NCBI GenBank assembly: GCA_038501785.1
Contig: JBAMJR010000039.1
Span: 6,796,501 to 6,860,500, forward strand
Length of the DNA: 64,000 nucleotides
Direction: 5' to 3'
Source of the DNA: Myoxocephalus aenaeus
Taxonomy: Eukaryota > Chordata > Actinopteri > Perciformes > Cottidae
Shown here piece by piece: positions 38,019 to 47,827 of this stretch (its first letter is position 1; every line of letters starts with the position of its first letter). Position numbers and translations under genes: made by a program. The notes beneath the pieces were generated by a model. The model searched no databases, was not told where the DNA came from, and worked only from the letters and a program-made list of their open reading frames with translations.

Positions 38019-39629
38019 ATGGGGTCGTATCCAGCGCTGGGATTCCTCCTGCTTTTTTCAGCTACTCTGTCCTCCAGTTGCGATGGTGGAAAAGTTCTGG
38101 TTTACCCTGTAGACGGGAGCCACTGGCTTAACATGAAAATCCTGGTGGAGGCACTTCATTCACGGGGCCATCACATCACGGTACTACGTTCCTCCACCAG
38201 CTGGTACGTTTCCGAATCCTCACCCCATTACACCTCCATCACCATCATCCAGGAACAGGCCCAAAACGTGGAGAGCCAAGACTTCATGACGTCTTTCTTG
38301 AAGAAGTCCATAGAGATCCGTCGGAATAAAGGCACACTATGGGGATTTGTGGAATTTTATAGAAACCTTTTCAACATGATGGGGGAGAACCAGAAAGTTG
38401 TGGCAAAACTGGTCATCAGCATCTTTGAGAATAAGATGCTAATTAAGGAGCTGAAGGAAACTGAATATGACCTTTTTCTGACTGACCCGGCATTTCCAGG
38501 CGGAGTGCTGTTGGCACACCATCTCCAGCTTCCCTTGGTTTTCAATGTGCGCTGGCTTTTCAATGGCGAGGCCCACTTCGCCATCGCTCCCTCTCCTCTT
38601 TCCTACGTCCCTCAGTTGTTTACTGACAACTCTGACAAGATGGACTTCTACCAAAGAATTGATAATATAATTCATCATAGTATATTGGTTTACATGTACT
38701 ATTTTGTCTCAAATCCACCTTATCAGGCTGTGTGTGATCATTATTTTGGACCTGATGTCAGTGTCATGTCTCTCATACAGGGGGCTGATCTCTGGCTAAT
38801 GCGGGTTGACTTCATATTTGAGTACCCTCGTCCCAGCATGCCCAATGTTGTCTACATTGGAGGCTTCCAGGGTAAGCCCTCCAAGCCTCTATCATCAGAT
38901 TTAGAGGAGTTTGTGCAGAGTTCTGGTGAACATGGTGTGGTTGTCATGACTCTGGGGACCCTGCTGAGCGACCTCGGCCCTGAGATATCGGAGATCATCG
39001 CCTCAGCATTTGCCAACCTCCCTCAGAAGGTCGTGTGGAGACACATTGGGAAAAGACCAAGCACTCTGGGAAACAACACCATGTTGGTTGAATGGCTGCC
39101 TCAAAACGATATACTAGGTCACCATAAAACCAAGGTTTTTGTCACGCATGGGGGTACTAATGGAATTTACGAGGCCATCTACCATGGTGTCCCAGTTCTG
39201 GGCATTCCTCTCATCTTTGACCAGTATGACAATATGGTGCGTCTGAAGTCCCGTGGAGTGGCTGAGATTGTTGAAGTGACAACTTTGGCTGTTGAATCTC
39301 TGACAAGTTCCCTAAATAATATTATAGACCCAGAGAAGGCATACAAACAGAATATGCTCAAACTGTCACAGCTTCATCATGACAAACCAATGAAACCCAA
39401 AGACAGCGCCATTTTTTGGATGGAGTTCGTCATGAGGCACAAGGGTGCAGCGCATCTGCGCACAGAGTCATATAAGTTGCCATGGTATGCCTATCACAGT
39501 CTAGATGTGATGGCAGTCTTTGTAGCATTTGGTGTGCTGATCATCACATTAGTTTGGGTTTCCTGTAGATGTATCATTCAATGTTTCATAAGGACCAAGA
39601 AGACCACATCCAAGTCCAAGAATGAATAG
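38019..39629 (+). CDS. UDP-glucuronosyltransferase, UGT5-like, single coding exon
   Basis: An uninterrupted 536-aa frame for an ER-membrane enzyme that transfers glucuronic acid (or another sugar) from the UDP-sugar to small lipophilic compounds. The ATG at 38019 comes two bases after a good acceptor (TCTTCTACAG), so at least one 5' UTR exon is probably upstream. A signal peptide spans about 1-21. Catalytic His is H35 in GSHWLNMKIL, and the Asp partner lies in DLFLTDPAF. The UGT signature runs from WLPQNDILGHHK through FVTHGGTNGIYEA (H377, G378, G379) to FDQYDN. A C-terminal transmembrane segment is followed by a basic tail ending KSKNE, a KxKxx ER-retrieval signal. Full-length and apparently functional. 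The single coding exon and overall sequence suggest the fish UGT5 family, but UGT1/UGT2-type is not excluded. Confidence 0.93.
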   Translation: MGSYPALGFLLLFSATLSSSCDGGKVLVYPVDGSHWLNMKILVEALHSRGHHITVLRSSTSWYVSESSPHYTSITIIQEQAQNVESQDFMTSFLKKSIEIRRNKGTLWGFVEFYRNLFNMMGENQKVVAKLVISIFENKMLIKELKETEYDLFLTDPAFPGGVLLAHHLQLPLVFNVRWLFNGEAHFAIAPSPLSYVPQLFTDNSDKMDFYQRIDNIIHHSILVYMYYFVSNPPYQAVCDHYFGPDVSVMSLIQGADLWLMRVDFIFEYPRPSMPNVVYIGGFQGKPSKPLSSDLEEFVQSSGEHGVVVMTLGTLLSDLGPEISEIIASAFANLPQKVVWRHIGKRPSTLGNNTMLVEWLPQNDILGHHKTKVFVTHGGTNGIYEAIYHGVPVLGIPLIFDQYDNMVRLKSRGVAEIVEVTTLAVESLTSSLNNIIDPEKAYKQNMLKLSQLHHDKPMKPKDSAIFWMEFVMRHKGAAHLRTESYKLPWYAYHSLDVMAVFVAFGVLIITLVWVSCRCIIQCFIRTKKTTSKSKNE

Positions 39630-39778
39630 ATAACCTCATGATGAAGCAAGCTGGAGACCGTTGATAAGAGTGAGATGAAAAAAGATGTAATTTACAGTGG
39701 GACAAAATCTGTGGAATAACAACCGGAAGTAATATACAGGACTTCCATGAATATATTAGGGCATGTGTCCTTATAGGG

Positions 39779-40805
39779 CAAGGGTGTCAAACTCATTTTC
39801 ACCCCGGGCCGCATCAGCATCATGGTCGTCCTCAAAGGGCCGGTTGTAACTGTAACACTGTAAAATGTAACTACTCCCGAACATAATGTTAAATAACTGT
39901 CTTTGTATTAGATTATTGCTTATTCAAGTGTACAAATATTGTACATGCATTTATATAAACGTAAAAAAATATATGTAAGCAAATTTCTCTTTTACTATGA
40001 CAGAAATCCATTTAATTTAGGGTTAAGAAACCCACATTACTAAATTATAATAAATATACAATTATAAAAGATCAAACTTAAAACAGAAGAAAATAACAAA
40101 GACAAAGATCACACGCACATTATTATATTAACTTTCTTCAAAGCTTTTTTGTCACAGTTGAGAAGGACATAACTGGTCCAACAAATAATTGTGAGCAAAT
40201 AAGAACATGCATGTGGTCTGGGGCAGTGGTTCAACTGGTCTGGGGCACTGGTTCTGAACTGGTCTGACTGCAGGACCCACCTTGACCCCTTAACAAGCTG
40301 AGATCCAATGCCAGGAACATTTTCAACTTCTCAAATTGATTTAATGAGATGGTGCAGTTTGAACCTGAGAAAGTACATAATATCACAGTATATGCCAACG
40401 CCAAAAAAATATATAGTTTTAAACAATCCCTTTTACACTCAATAAAAAAACAAAAAGTGCATCTTAAGGACACAAGGTAATACAACACACATAATAATTG
40501 TATAACTTCAGCCTTTTTTAACAGACTCTGTGCTTTCATGCACAAACATGAAATAAAACAGTTGGTAATGAAGCTTATCTATCACAAACAGTCCAATGTG
40601 TAAACTCACGCAAGTAAAGCGTGTTGTGAATGCATCATTGAGGAGTGTGAATAGTTGGCACTCCGCTGCATAAAAAATCCCCTTCAAAATAAAAGCCCAT
40701 GCAAAGGTCCGCGATTCACTGAAAACGGGCCGGGAAGCCGTCGCGGGCCACGTAAAATGACGTGGCGGGCCGGATTTGGCCCGCGGGCCTTGAGTTTGAC
40801 ACATG
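39779..40805. mobile_element. Degenerate hAT-type element (GTGTCAAACTCA ends)
   Basis: Left end CAAGGGTGTCAAACTCATTT and right end reading in reverse CATGTGTCAAACTCAAGG form terminal inverted repeats. Just inside them are GGGCCGCATCAGC and GCGGGCCGGATTTGGCCCGC, typical of a widespread fish hAT family. I could not find a matching 8-bp target duplication, so one end may be rearranged. No transposase frame. Confidence 0.65.
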
Positions 40806-40872
40806 TTTTTGACTCAGAAAGACCCTATAGTTTTTGACTCAGAAAGACACTATAATATAGGGTCTTTCTGAG
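40806..40872. repeat. Direct and inverted repeat cluster
   Basis: TTTTTGACTCAGAAAGA occurs at 40806-40822 and 40831-40847, and CTCAGAAAGACCCTATA (40813-40829) recurs inverted at 40856-40872. It abuts the right end of the hAT-type element, suggesting a local rearrangement there. Confidence 0.8.
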
Positions 40873-41483
40873 GTTGCTTAATTTGACAGCCATTACTTTA
40901 CAGCAAGGAGGACGATCTGTTGGAGACAATGTGTAAAGCGATAAACAACACCAGCAAAATTCTGTGTACGTACGGCCGATCTGCTCCTACACATTATGAC
41001 AGTGTGTGTGTGTGGCATATAAAAACCAAGACAGACAGGCAAGGACAAAACAAACAAGTCTCTTCTTCATTTTCTCCAGTGATGTCACCAGTGCTTTTCA
41101 GAAAAGTTAAGGGTGGCCTTACGAAAAAGCACTCGAGGCTGCATGCAGCAGCATACGCTCTCTCCTCATTGAAAAAAAGACACTGGCACTCAGAAAGAAA
41201 TCGCTATATGGACACAGGACCGAAATGGGAAAGTGTTAGAAATTCTAATTCTGTAAGTTATTGGCACTATTCTCGACTGATCTGTCTTTTTTTGCACAAA
41301 AAAATCCAAACAAATCATTTTGTAATCTTTGCATATTTCACATACTGTATAGTGACTTAAGTGTGTCATTAATTTGTTTTCAAATCATATGTTTTTTTTT
41401 CTCCCTTTCTGGTCTCTAATAAGTTTGTATGTTACAATGCCTGTGAAAAGACACACAAATAAAATGCGTAGGATTGGTGGCAT
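40873..41483. other. Spacer without recognisable gene
   Basis: Open frame 40920-41360 on the plus strand has no recognisable domain. Nothing else supported. Confidence 0.35.
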
Positions 41484-41750
41484 GATCATCATTTGTAATT
41501 TGTGCAACAGGCACATCTGACAAGCTTACTGGAATTGAGGTGAGAAGGAATATTCTCCTTTCCATGCAGGTAAACCAGAGGGAGCACTGTTCAGAGACAC
41601 AAGGTCACAACTTATCTGACGAGCAATGTAAACACCCTTGAACCACTCACTCTGTTGAGACAGATCTCTTGACCATTGAAATCCTTGAATACAAGAGAAG
41701 AAGACAAATCCAACGAAGAAGACTAAACAAGATGTGTTTCTCCGTCTCAG
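41484..41750 (-). pseudogene. Degraded P2Y1-like receptor relic (3' part)
   Basis: Nucleotide similarity to the 3' coding end of the intact receptors at 44152 and 46756. Shared blocks in the same order include TTTGTGCAACAGGCACA, GGTAAACCAGAGG, GAGCACTGTTCAGA, CTTATCTGACGAGCAATGTA and ATCCTTGAATACA. These correspond to TM6, TM7 and the C-tail. It has several deletions relative to the intact genes (about 267 bp against about 330) and no usable frame. It marks a fifth, older receptor unit at the low-coordinate side of the array. Confidence 0.75.
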
Positions 41751-42132
41751 TCATCACTGTATTACATAATAGATGCTCAGAGTTGTTTTGAATGGGGAAA
41801 TGTAAATCACCTTTTATTGTCATACATACACAGCCCAGAACAGAGTGAAATGTAGCCTCTGCATTTAACCATTCTAGCATATCAGGAGTAGCAGGCAACT
41901 ACAATACAGCACCCAGGGTACGTTGCTTGAGGTAGACCAGCTCGCTGGCGCCGACAGAAGCAGACAGACCAGGCAGAATGAACAGACAAATAATTATAAT
42001 ACATGTAGTGCATTTGTGAAAAACAATGACATTATAAAATAGATATAACTTTTAATTATTAAAAAAAAGAAAATTACAAAAAAATGTAATTATAAAAGCA
42101 AAGAAGGCTTAGCAGGCCCTGACGGCCCGCCA

Positions 42133-42135
<3 letters not shown>

Positions 42136-42193
<58 letters not shown>
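42136..42193. repeat. (TA)n microsatellite
   Basis: About 28 TA units between the receptor relic and the 1.25 kb hAT-type insertion. Confidence 0.95.
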
Positions 42194-42196
<3 letters not shown>

Positions 42197-42306
42197 CTCT
42201 GTCTCATAGGTGTTCAAAAATAATAAAAAACACAATGAGCCTCACTGTTGCACTGGGTGAATTTGAGTCAAAAACACCATCCTGCTGCTCCAAATACTAA
42301 CTAGAC

Positions 42307-43557
42307 CAGTGTTTTTCAACCTTTTTTGAGCCACGGCACATTTTCTACAATAAAAAAATCCTGCGGCACACCAACAACCTAAAAAGTTACAAAATGTCAC
42401 ATTGTAGCATAATACAGCATATATGGTAGGTCATTATTGCACTACCTGGCATGGAAGAGTATTCAGTGTTTCAAGTAAACCAGATTGCTCCATCAGACAA
42501 AAAAAAATAGTGTTATCACTTTGTTAGAAAAATTAAAATAAAGTTATGCAAAAAAATAACTAATATTTAGTTACTACTAAATAGCTTATTGTGGAAAACT
42601 CATTCCGTTTTGCAAAACAAAACGGAATGAGTGCAGATGTGTGAGCATCACGTTGTATCAGTATTAGTGGCTGCAGAGCTGCTTTCCTCTACACATCTTT
42701 TTAAAACGGGGTTGTAGATTTGATACGGCTCTCAATTCATGCTCAATGATGAGAGACACAACAGCAGAAAGCCGACCTCACAGAAATCTCATAAAGATCG
42801 GCTTTTGGTGAAATGCCAAGAATCGGCGCAAGCGTAACCTGTTAACGGCGGACAGTGAACATTTAAAACCAGCATTTCCTCTTGCGCCCCACCTGTAATA
42901 ACTACTGCCCCAGTTTGATAAATACTGACTTAAAGGAAACATGGTGTTCATTTATTTTAATGACGACCACAAAGTGTGCAGGGCTTTATCACTGCAGTGT
43001 GTGTTTCAGGCTTTTGGAAGAATATTTCCAGAGCCTCTCAGAAACGTCATTGATGAGCTCCAGGCTGCAGCCTGTTGTTTGTCTTGACCTGCAAACACAT
43101 GAACTGTTAGGCTTTAAAAGTGAGAGCTCATAGCTTAAAATACTGATAGCTTCCTCAGCAAATCCCATTGTGAAAAGCACGCGACATTTTGGCCGCTCTC
43201 TCTCTCTCTCTGTCCGCTGTGTCTCACCTGTGTGCAGCGCATCGGGCGGAACTCCGCGTGCGCGAGAGCAGAGCAGAGTTGTATAGACGCGACCCAGAAA
43301 TGACAAGCTGTGTAGATAAGATCAATAACATACGGCCGTTTAGTTTGTTTAATAGCAGAACAAGGTGTCGACATGTTCTATATTACTCTGCCAGCCACTA
43401 TATTGCAGGCTCAGATGCTCAACAATGTAAAATCATTTGCGGCAACTAAATAATATTTTTTTGGACCAATTAAGTGAAATTGGACATTTTCCCACGGCAC
43501 ACCTGACATCTCTCACGGCACACTGGTGTGCCGCGGCACAGTGGTTGACAATCACTG
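42307..43557. mobile_element. hAT-type transposon with 8-bp TSD AACTAGAC
   Basis: A 1251 bp insertion flanked by exact 8-bp duplications AACTAGAC (42299-42306 and 43558-43565). The left terminus is CAGTGTTTTTCAACC and the right terminus read in reverse is CAGTGATTGTCAACC; both then run into GCCACGGCACA / GCCGCGGCACA. No intact transposase frame. It sits in the 3' flank of the first intact receptor gene. Flanking sequence on its left (AAAAACACCATCCTGCTGCT) has a counterpart at 45450-45470 in the next receptor unit. Confidence 0.88.
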
Positions 43558-44151
43558 AACTAGACCACCAAATGTGGATTGATCCACAGTTAAATATAGT
43601 CCCCAACAAATGCACCTTTTACTCTATTTTTTTATTTTTTTTATAAAAACTACAGCACCCAGCTTTTTGAGGAAACTTTTTTCAAACAAAACACATATGT
43701 GTGACTCTTTAAAAAAAAAAGTTTTACAGAACAAACTGGCTTTGTGCCGAGTTTGTGGTGGTGGAGGGAGCTGCAGCAGCAAACAGAGTTGGCACGAGTA
43801 TCAGCAGAGTTATAGTGATATGAGTTAGATTATAATAGCCATAGATTATAATAGCTGGATGTTAAGGCACACAGCAGCAACTGAGGCAATGACTGTGAAG
43901 CAAACTATATAGTAATATAGAGATACATCGAGAGCTGTTTTTTTCTTCTAAATTGCCTTTTTTATTTGCAAAATGCGTAAACATGTTGTAACTTCAGATT
44001 TTTTTTTTTCATTACTGTACAGCAAACATAATTGTTCAGGCAAAAAAGCAACACATAAGAGAACAACTAACAATTGTATACACATTGTAGTCATTTCACA
44101 CCACTAGTTGTGATGGACAGCTGCATACCGTTTGAGCTTTAAGAGTTAATG

Positions 44152-45156
44152 TTAACGTCTTAACTCTGGTTCAACTTCATCTGCAGTTTGTGCCACAGGC
44201 ACACAGTCGGAATTTGACAAATTCAAGCGGCTGAATATCTGACGAGCTCGCTGGAGTCGTCGTCTGAGCTGAGCAGGAATATCTTCATTTCCATGGAGGT
44301 AAACCAGAGGGTTGAGAGCACTGTTGAGACACACAAGGCCACGACTTATCTGACGAGCAATGTAAACTCCATTAGACCACTGACTGCATATCTTCTGTTT
44401 GGACAGAACTCTTGCCCAGAGGTTGAGGTTCTTGAACACATGATGGGGGGTGTAACAAACAGAGAAGAGAAGAATCAAGATGCACAACAACTTCAAGCAT
44501 CTCCGTTTCAGTACCTCGTCAGTGGTTTTTGTGCAGCAGAGAAAAATAATCATGTGTCCATAGCAGCCCAGTGTGATGAGGAATGGTATACAAAACCCAG
44601 TGAGGGTCCATCCAAGGCTGTATTTCAGGTAATCCTCAACATAGATGTTACTGGTGGTGTCGTAGCATTTCCATGGCTTGTTTACAAATATTTTGCTGTA
44701 GAACATGTCTGGAAGACTTTGAATGCTCACCAACAGCCAAACCATGACTGAGATCCACACAGAGTGGGTGACAGTTATTCTTCCCTTCACTCTCATTGGA
44801 TGGACAATAGCCAGGTACCTGTACACACTGATACAAGTAAGGAACCCAATGCTGCCATATAAATTCATGTTGAAGAAGAATCTTGTTATCTTGCAAAATA
44901 CATCTCCAAAGATCCATTTACTCCCCATGAAGTAGTACACCACCAAAAATGGGATGGTGAGCAGATACAGAATATCTGCAAGTCCAAGGTTGAGAACAAA
45001 AACATTGACGTTACCCAGTTTCTTCCAGTTCTGCAGCAGAGACTTCAATCCCCATCCATTAGCTACCAGACCAATGATGAAGACTAAGATGTAAACAGGA
45101 GGCAGAAATCTGCGTTTAAAATCCGAGCTGACATGTTGACAAAATGTGTCATTCAT
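44152..45156 (-). CDS. P2Y1-like nucleotide receptor, copy 1
   Basis: Single-exon, 334-aa class A GPCR. P2Y1-type receptors sense extracellular ADP/ATP and couple to Gq and calcium release. Evidence: seven hydrophobic segments; N-glycosylation site NDT at residue 2; LNLGLADILYLLTIPFLVVYYF (TM2); CKITRF in TM3 with the ligand-site Arg; SVYRYLAIVHP in place of DRY; KCYDTT in ECL2 (the conserved P2Y1 loop); HHVFKNL (H-x-x-K, TM6); QISRGLVCLNSALNPLVYL (Q-x-x-R and NPxxY, TM7). The C-tail is short and ends EPELRR. Length is slightly below the 373 aa of mammalian P2RY1, through shorter N- and C-termini. Its 5' flank is of type A, different from copies 2 and 3. Exact orthology within P2Y1-like fish receptors is not settled. 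Confidence 0.9.
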   Translation of the reverse strand: MNDTFCQHVSSDFKRRFLPPVYILVFIIGLVANGWGLKSLLQNWKKLGNVNVFVLNLGLADILYLLTIPFLVVYYFMGSKWIFGDVFCKITRFFFNMNLYGSIGFLTCISVYRYLAIVHPMRVKGRITVTHSVWISVMVWLLVSIQSLPDMFYSKIFVNKPWKCYDTTSNIYVEDYLKYSLGWTLTGFCIPFLITLGCYGHMIIFLCCTKTTDEVLKRRCLKLLCILILLFSVCYTPHHVFKNLNLWARVLSKQKICSQWSNGVYIARQISRGLVCLNSALNPLVYLHGNEDIPAQLRRRLQRARQIFSRLNLSNSDCVPVAQTADEVEPELRR

Positions 45157-45589
45157 TGTCCTCTGGACAACAGCTGGTACAGTTCCTGCCCTCGTGAAGT
45201 GTTAGATAGAATAGATATAAACAGAATCCCTGTAGTGGTTCAGAGAAGACTTCCTCTTTTGTGCCACAGCCTCCTACATACCACATTCAAGTTTATGCAT
45301 GTGTCGGTATTCAGGAAAAACATGGGTTGGGTTGGCTGGTTTGTCTGTTTTTTTTCTAACTGAAAATATAAAATGTTGGTTATCACAAGTGAGTACATGC
45401 TGAGCCCAAGTAACAACTTAGACTACAATTACAGGTTTAAGTTTAAAAACACCATCCTGCAGCCCCAAATACTAGTCATTTTTGATTTAAAAAAAACTAC
45501 AGCACCCAGCTTTTTTAGGAAATTGCTTTACAAATAAAACATTTGTGACCCGTATTCCAGAAAACTGTTCTGAAAGAAAACAGAGATAC

Positions 45590-45975
45590 TGTCACGGTTC
45601 AGTTCCACAGTTCACTACTAGTTGTTTTCACCCTGTCTGCCTGTCTGTTTACTAACTGTCCTGTCATTTCAGTTCTTGCTCCACGCCCTCCTCAGTCTGT
45701 CAGTCACTCCCTCCTCGTCAGCCCTCATTCCATTCACCTGGTCCATGCCCGTCTCACCTACAGCACATTCCCTCGTTAATCTTCCCTACTTAGGTCCCCT
45801 CACTTGCACTTGTCCCCTGCCAGATTGTATCTTGTGTGTTTCCGACCAAGCTCTCCAGCGTTGTTTTGTGTCTACCTGTTTCTGCCTGTTTTGTTCCTGC
45901 GAGTAAAGGACTCTTCATTTGCTACCACTGTTTCGAGAGTCGTGCTTCTGGGTCCTGGTCCATCGAACCGTTACA
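45590..45975. mobile_element. Solo LTR (TGTCACGG...CCGTTACA), 5-bp TSD
   Basis: A 386 bp insertion with TG...CA termini in longer inverted ends (TGTCACGGTTC and, reversed, TGTAACGGTTC) and a 5-bp duplication GATAC (45585-45589 and 45976-45980). The paralogous flank of receptor copy 1 has the uninterrupted site at about 43919-43935 (TAGAGATACATCGAGAGC). The end sequence is typical of fish Ty3/Gypsy-type LTRs. No internal retroelement region remains. Confidence 0.78.
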
Positions 45976-46050
45976 GATACGTTGAGGGCTGGGGTTTATC
46001 TAAATTACCTTTTTTATTTGCTACATTTGTAAACCTGTAACTTAAGATAA

Positions 46051-46054
<4 letters not shown>

Positions 46055-46090
<36 letters not shown>
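46055..46090. repeat. (TA)n microsatellite
   Basis: About 18 TA units in the 3' flank of receptor copy 2. The equivalent position in copy 1 (about 44000-44012) has a T-run instead. Confidence 0.95.
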
Positions 46091-46096
<6 letters not shown>

Positions 46097-46188
46097 TACT
46101 GTCCAGCAAACACAATTGTTCAGGCAAAAAAGCAACACATAAGAGAACAACTAACAATTGTATACACATTGTCGTCATTTCACGCCAC

Positions 46189-46710
46189 TGATAGTGTGTG
46201 TCAATTATTGGATGCCTGGAAGAACTCAGTTCAACAACTTCTCTCGTTCTCTAAATTTATTTACTAAATGATCACAAGCAAAGTAGTAAGCGCTGCAATT
46301 GCAAAAGCAGTGAGTGGTACAGCCAACACGCAGGTTGGGCAAAGAACAACTGCCCCACCACGGAAGTGGGGCCTTTCATACACAGTTTATCGTCACAGGT
46401 TCGTCTCGCCTCGTCCTAACATCTGATTCGCTTTATCCTGTCAAGAGGAGGAGAATCCCGTGTTCTCATCTTTTCTCACAAGACTGGAACGTGCAACGAC
46501 CAGTCTGCTTCCAGAATGTCAATATACTGATAAACAGTTGTGGGTGTTGAAGTGCGCAGGCGTGTGACTAACTTCCCTTGAGAACTGGACATTTCATAGA
46601 CACAACAGCTGCATAGCTGTGTTATACTGACCTCGCTAACCTGAACTTTAATAGACATGAAGAGTAATGCAATGAAGAATATCTACAGAATATAAGGATT
46701 TATATTATCA
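46189..46710. mobile_element. Solo LTR (TGATAG...TTATCA), 4-bp TSD CCAC
   Basis: A 522 bp insertion that starts TGATAG and ends TTATCA (5-bp inverted ends TGATA/TATCA) with a 4-bp duplication CCAC (46185-46188 and 46711-46714). The paralogous flank of copy 1 shows the empty site at 44101-44104, where TTTCACACCACTAGTTGTGA reads through without interruption. LTR-type ends with a short duplication indicate a solo LTR. No internal region is present. Confidence 0.82.
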
Positions 46711-46755
46711 CCACTAGTTGTGATGGACAAATGCATACTGTTTGAGCTTAAAGAG

Positions 46756-47766
46756 TTAATGTGAACGTCTTAACTCTGGTTCAACTTCATCTGCAGTTTG
46801 TGCCACAGGGAAACAGTCGGAGTTTGACAGATTCAAGCAGCTAAATATCTGACGAGCTCGCTTGAGTCGTCTTCTGAGCTGAGCAGGAAGATCTTCATTT
46901 CCATGGAGGTAAACCAGAGGGTTGAGAGCACTGTTCAGACACACAAGGCCACGACTTATCTGATGAGCAATGTAGACTCCATTAGACCACTGACTGCATA
47001 TCTTCTGTTTGGACAGAACTCTTGACCAGAGGTTGAGGTTCTTGAATACATGATGGGGGGCGTAACAAACAGAGAAGAGAAGGATCAAGATGCACAACAA
47101 CTTCAAGCATCTCTGTTTCAGTACCTTTTCAGTGTTTTTTGTGCGGCAGAGAAAAACAATCACGTGTCCATAGCAGCCCAGTGTGATGAAGAATGGGATA
47201 CAAAACCCAGTGAGGGTCCATCCAAGGCTGTATTTCAGGTAATCCTCAACATTTTTCTTGTGGGTGGTATCATAACATTTCCCAGGCTTGTTTCTAAATG
47301 TTTTGCTGTAGAACATGTCTGGAAGACTTTGAACGCTCACCAACAGCCAAACCATGACTGAGATCCACACAGAGTGGGTGACAGTTATTCTTCCCTTCAC
47401 TCTCATTGGATGGACAATAGCCAGGTACCTGTACACACTGATACAGGTAAGGAACCCAATGCTGCCATATACATTTAGGTTGAAGAAGAATCGTGTTATC
47501 TTGCAGAATGCATCTCCAAAGATCCATTTACTCCCCATGAAGTAGTACACCACCAAAAATGGGAGGGTGAGCAGATACAGAATATCTGCAAGTCCAAGGT
47601 TGAGAACAAAAACATTGACGTTACCCAGTTTCTTCCAGTTCTGCAGCAGAGACTTCAATCCCCATCCATTAGCGACCAGACCAATGATGAAGACTAAGAT
47701 GTATACAGGAGGCAGAAATCTGTGTTCGAAGTTGAAGCTGACACGAGTACAGGAAGATGTATTCAT
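46756..47766 (-). CDS. P2Y1-like nucleotide receptor, copy 2
   Basis: Single-exon, 336-aa paralogue of copy 1. It differs mainly in the N-terminus (MNTSSCTRVSFNFEHRF, glycosylation site NTS), ECL2 (FRNKPGKCYDTTHKKNVED) and intracellular loop 3 (CRTKNTEKVLKQRC). It keeps the P2Y1-type determinants CKITRF, KCYDTT, HHVFKNL, QISRGL and NPLVY. The C-tail ends EPELRRSH. The ATG at 47766 is conserved with copy 3. A TATA-like CTTATAAG (palindromic core) lies about 55 bp upstream at 47820-47827. The 5' flank is type B, shared with copy 3 and unlike copy 1. The 3' flank carries two solo LTRs. Apparently intact. Confidence 0.9.
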   Translation of the reverse strand: MNTSSCTRVSFNFEHRFLPPVYILVFIIGLVANGWGLKSLLQNWKKLGNVNVFVLNLGLADILYLLTLPFLVVYYFMGSKWIFGDAFCKITRFFFNLNVYGSIGFLTCISVYRYLAIVHPMRVKGRITVTHSVWISVMVWLLVSVQSLPDMFYSKTFRNKPGKCYDTTHKKNVEDYLKYSLGWTLTGFCIPFFITLGCYGHVIVFLCRTKNTEKVLKQRCLKLLCILILLFSVCYAPHHVFKNLNLWSRVLSKQKICSQWSNGVYIAHQISRGLVCLNSALNPLVYLHGNEDLPAQLRRRLKRARQIFSCLNLSNSDCFPVAQTADEVEPELRRSH

Positions 47767-47819
47767 TCTGTCTTCTGGAGAGAAGTTAGAACAGATCTGT
47801 TCTTCTGTGGATTGTCTGG

Positions 47820-47827
47820 CTTATAAG
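47820..47827 (-). promoter_or_regulatory. TATA-like element of receptor copy 2
   Basis: CTTATAAG about 55 bp upstream of the copy 2 ATG. In the pseudogene copy 3 the same position (53373-53380) reads CTTAAAAG, so the TATA core is lost there. Function is inferred from position only. Confidence 0.4.

Noticed and set aside
44293..44751. 152-aa plus-strand frame repeated in each receptor copy (also at 47050 and 52603)
   Set aside because: Antisense shadow of the receptor coding sequence; it recurs only because the receptors are paralogues.
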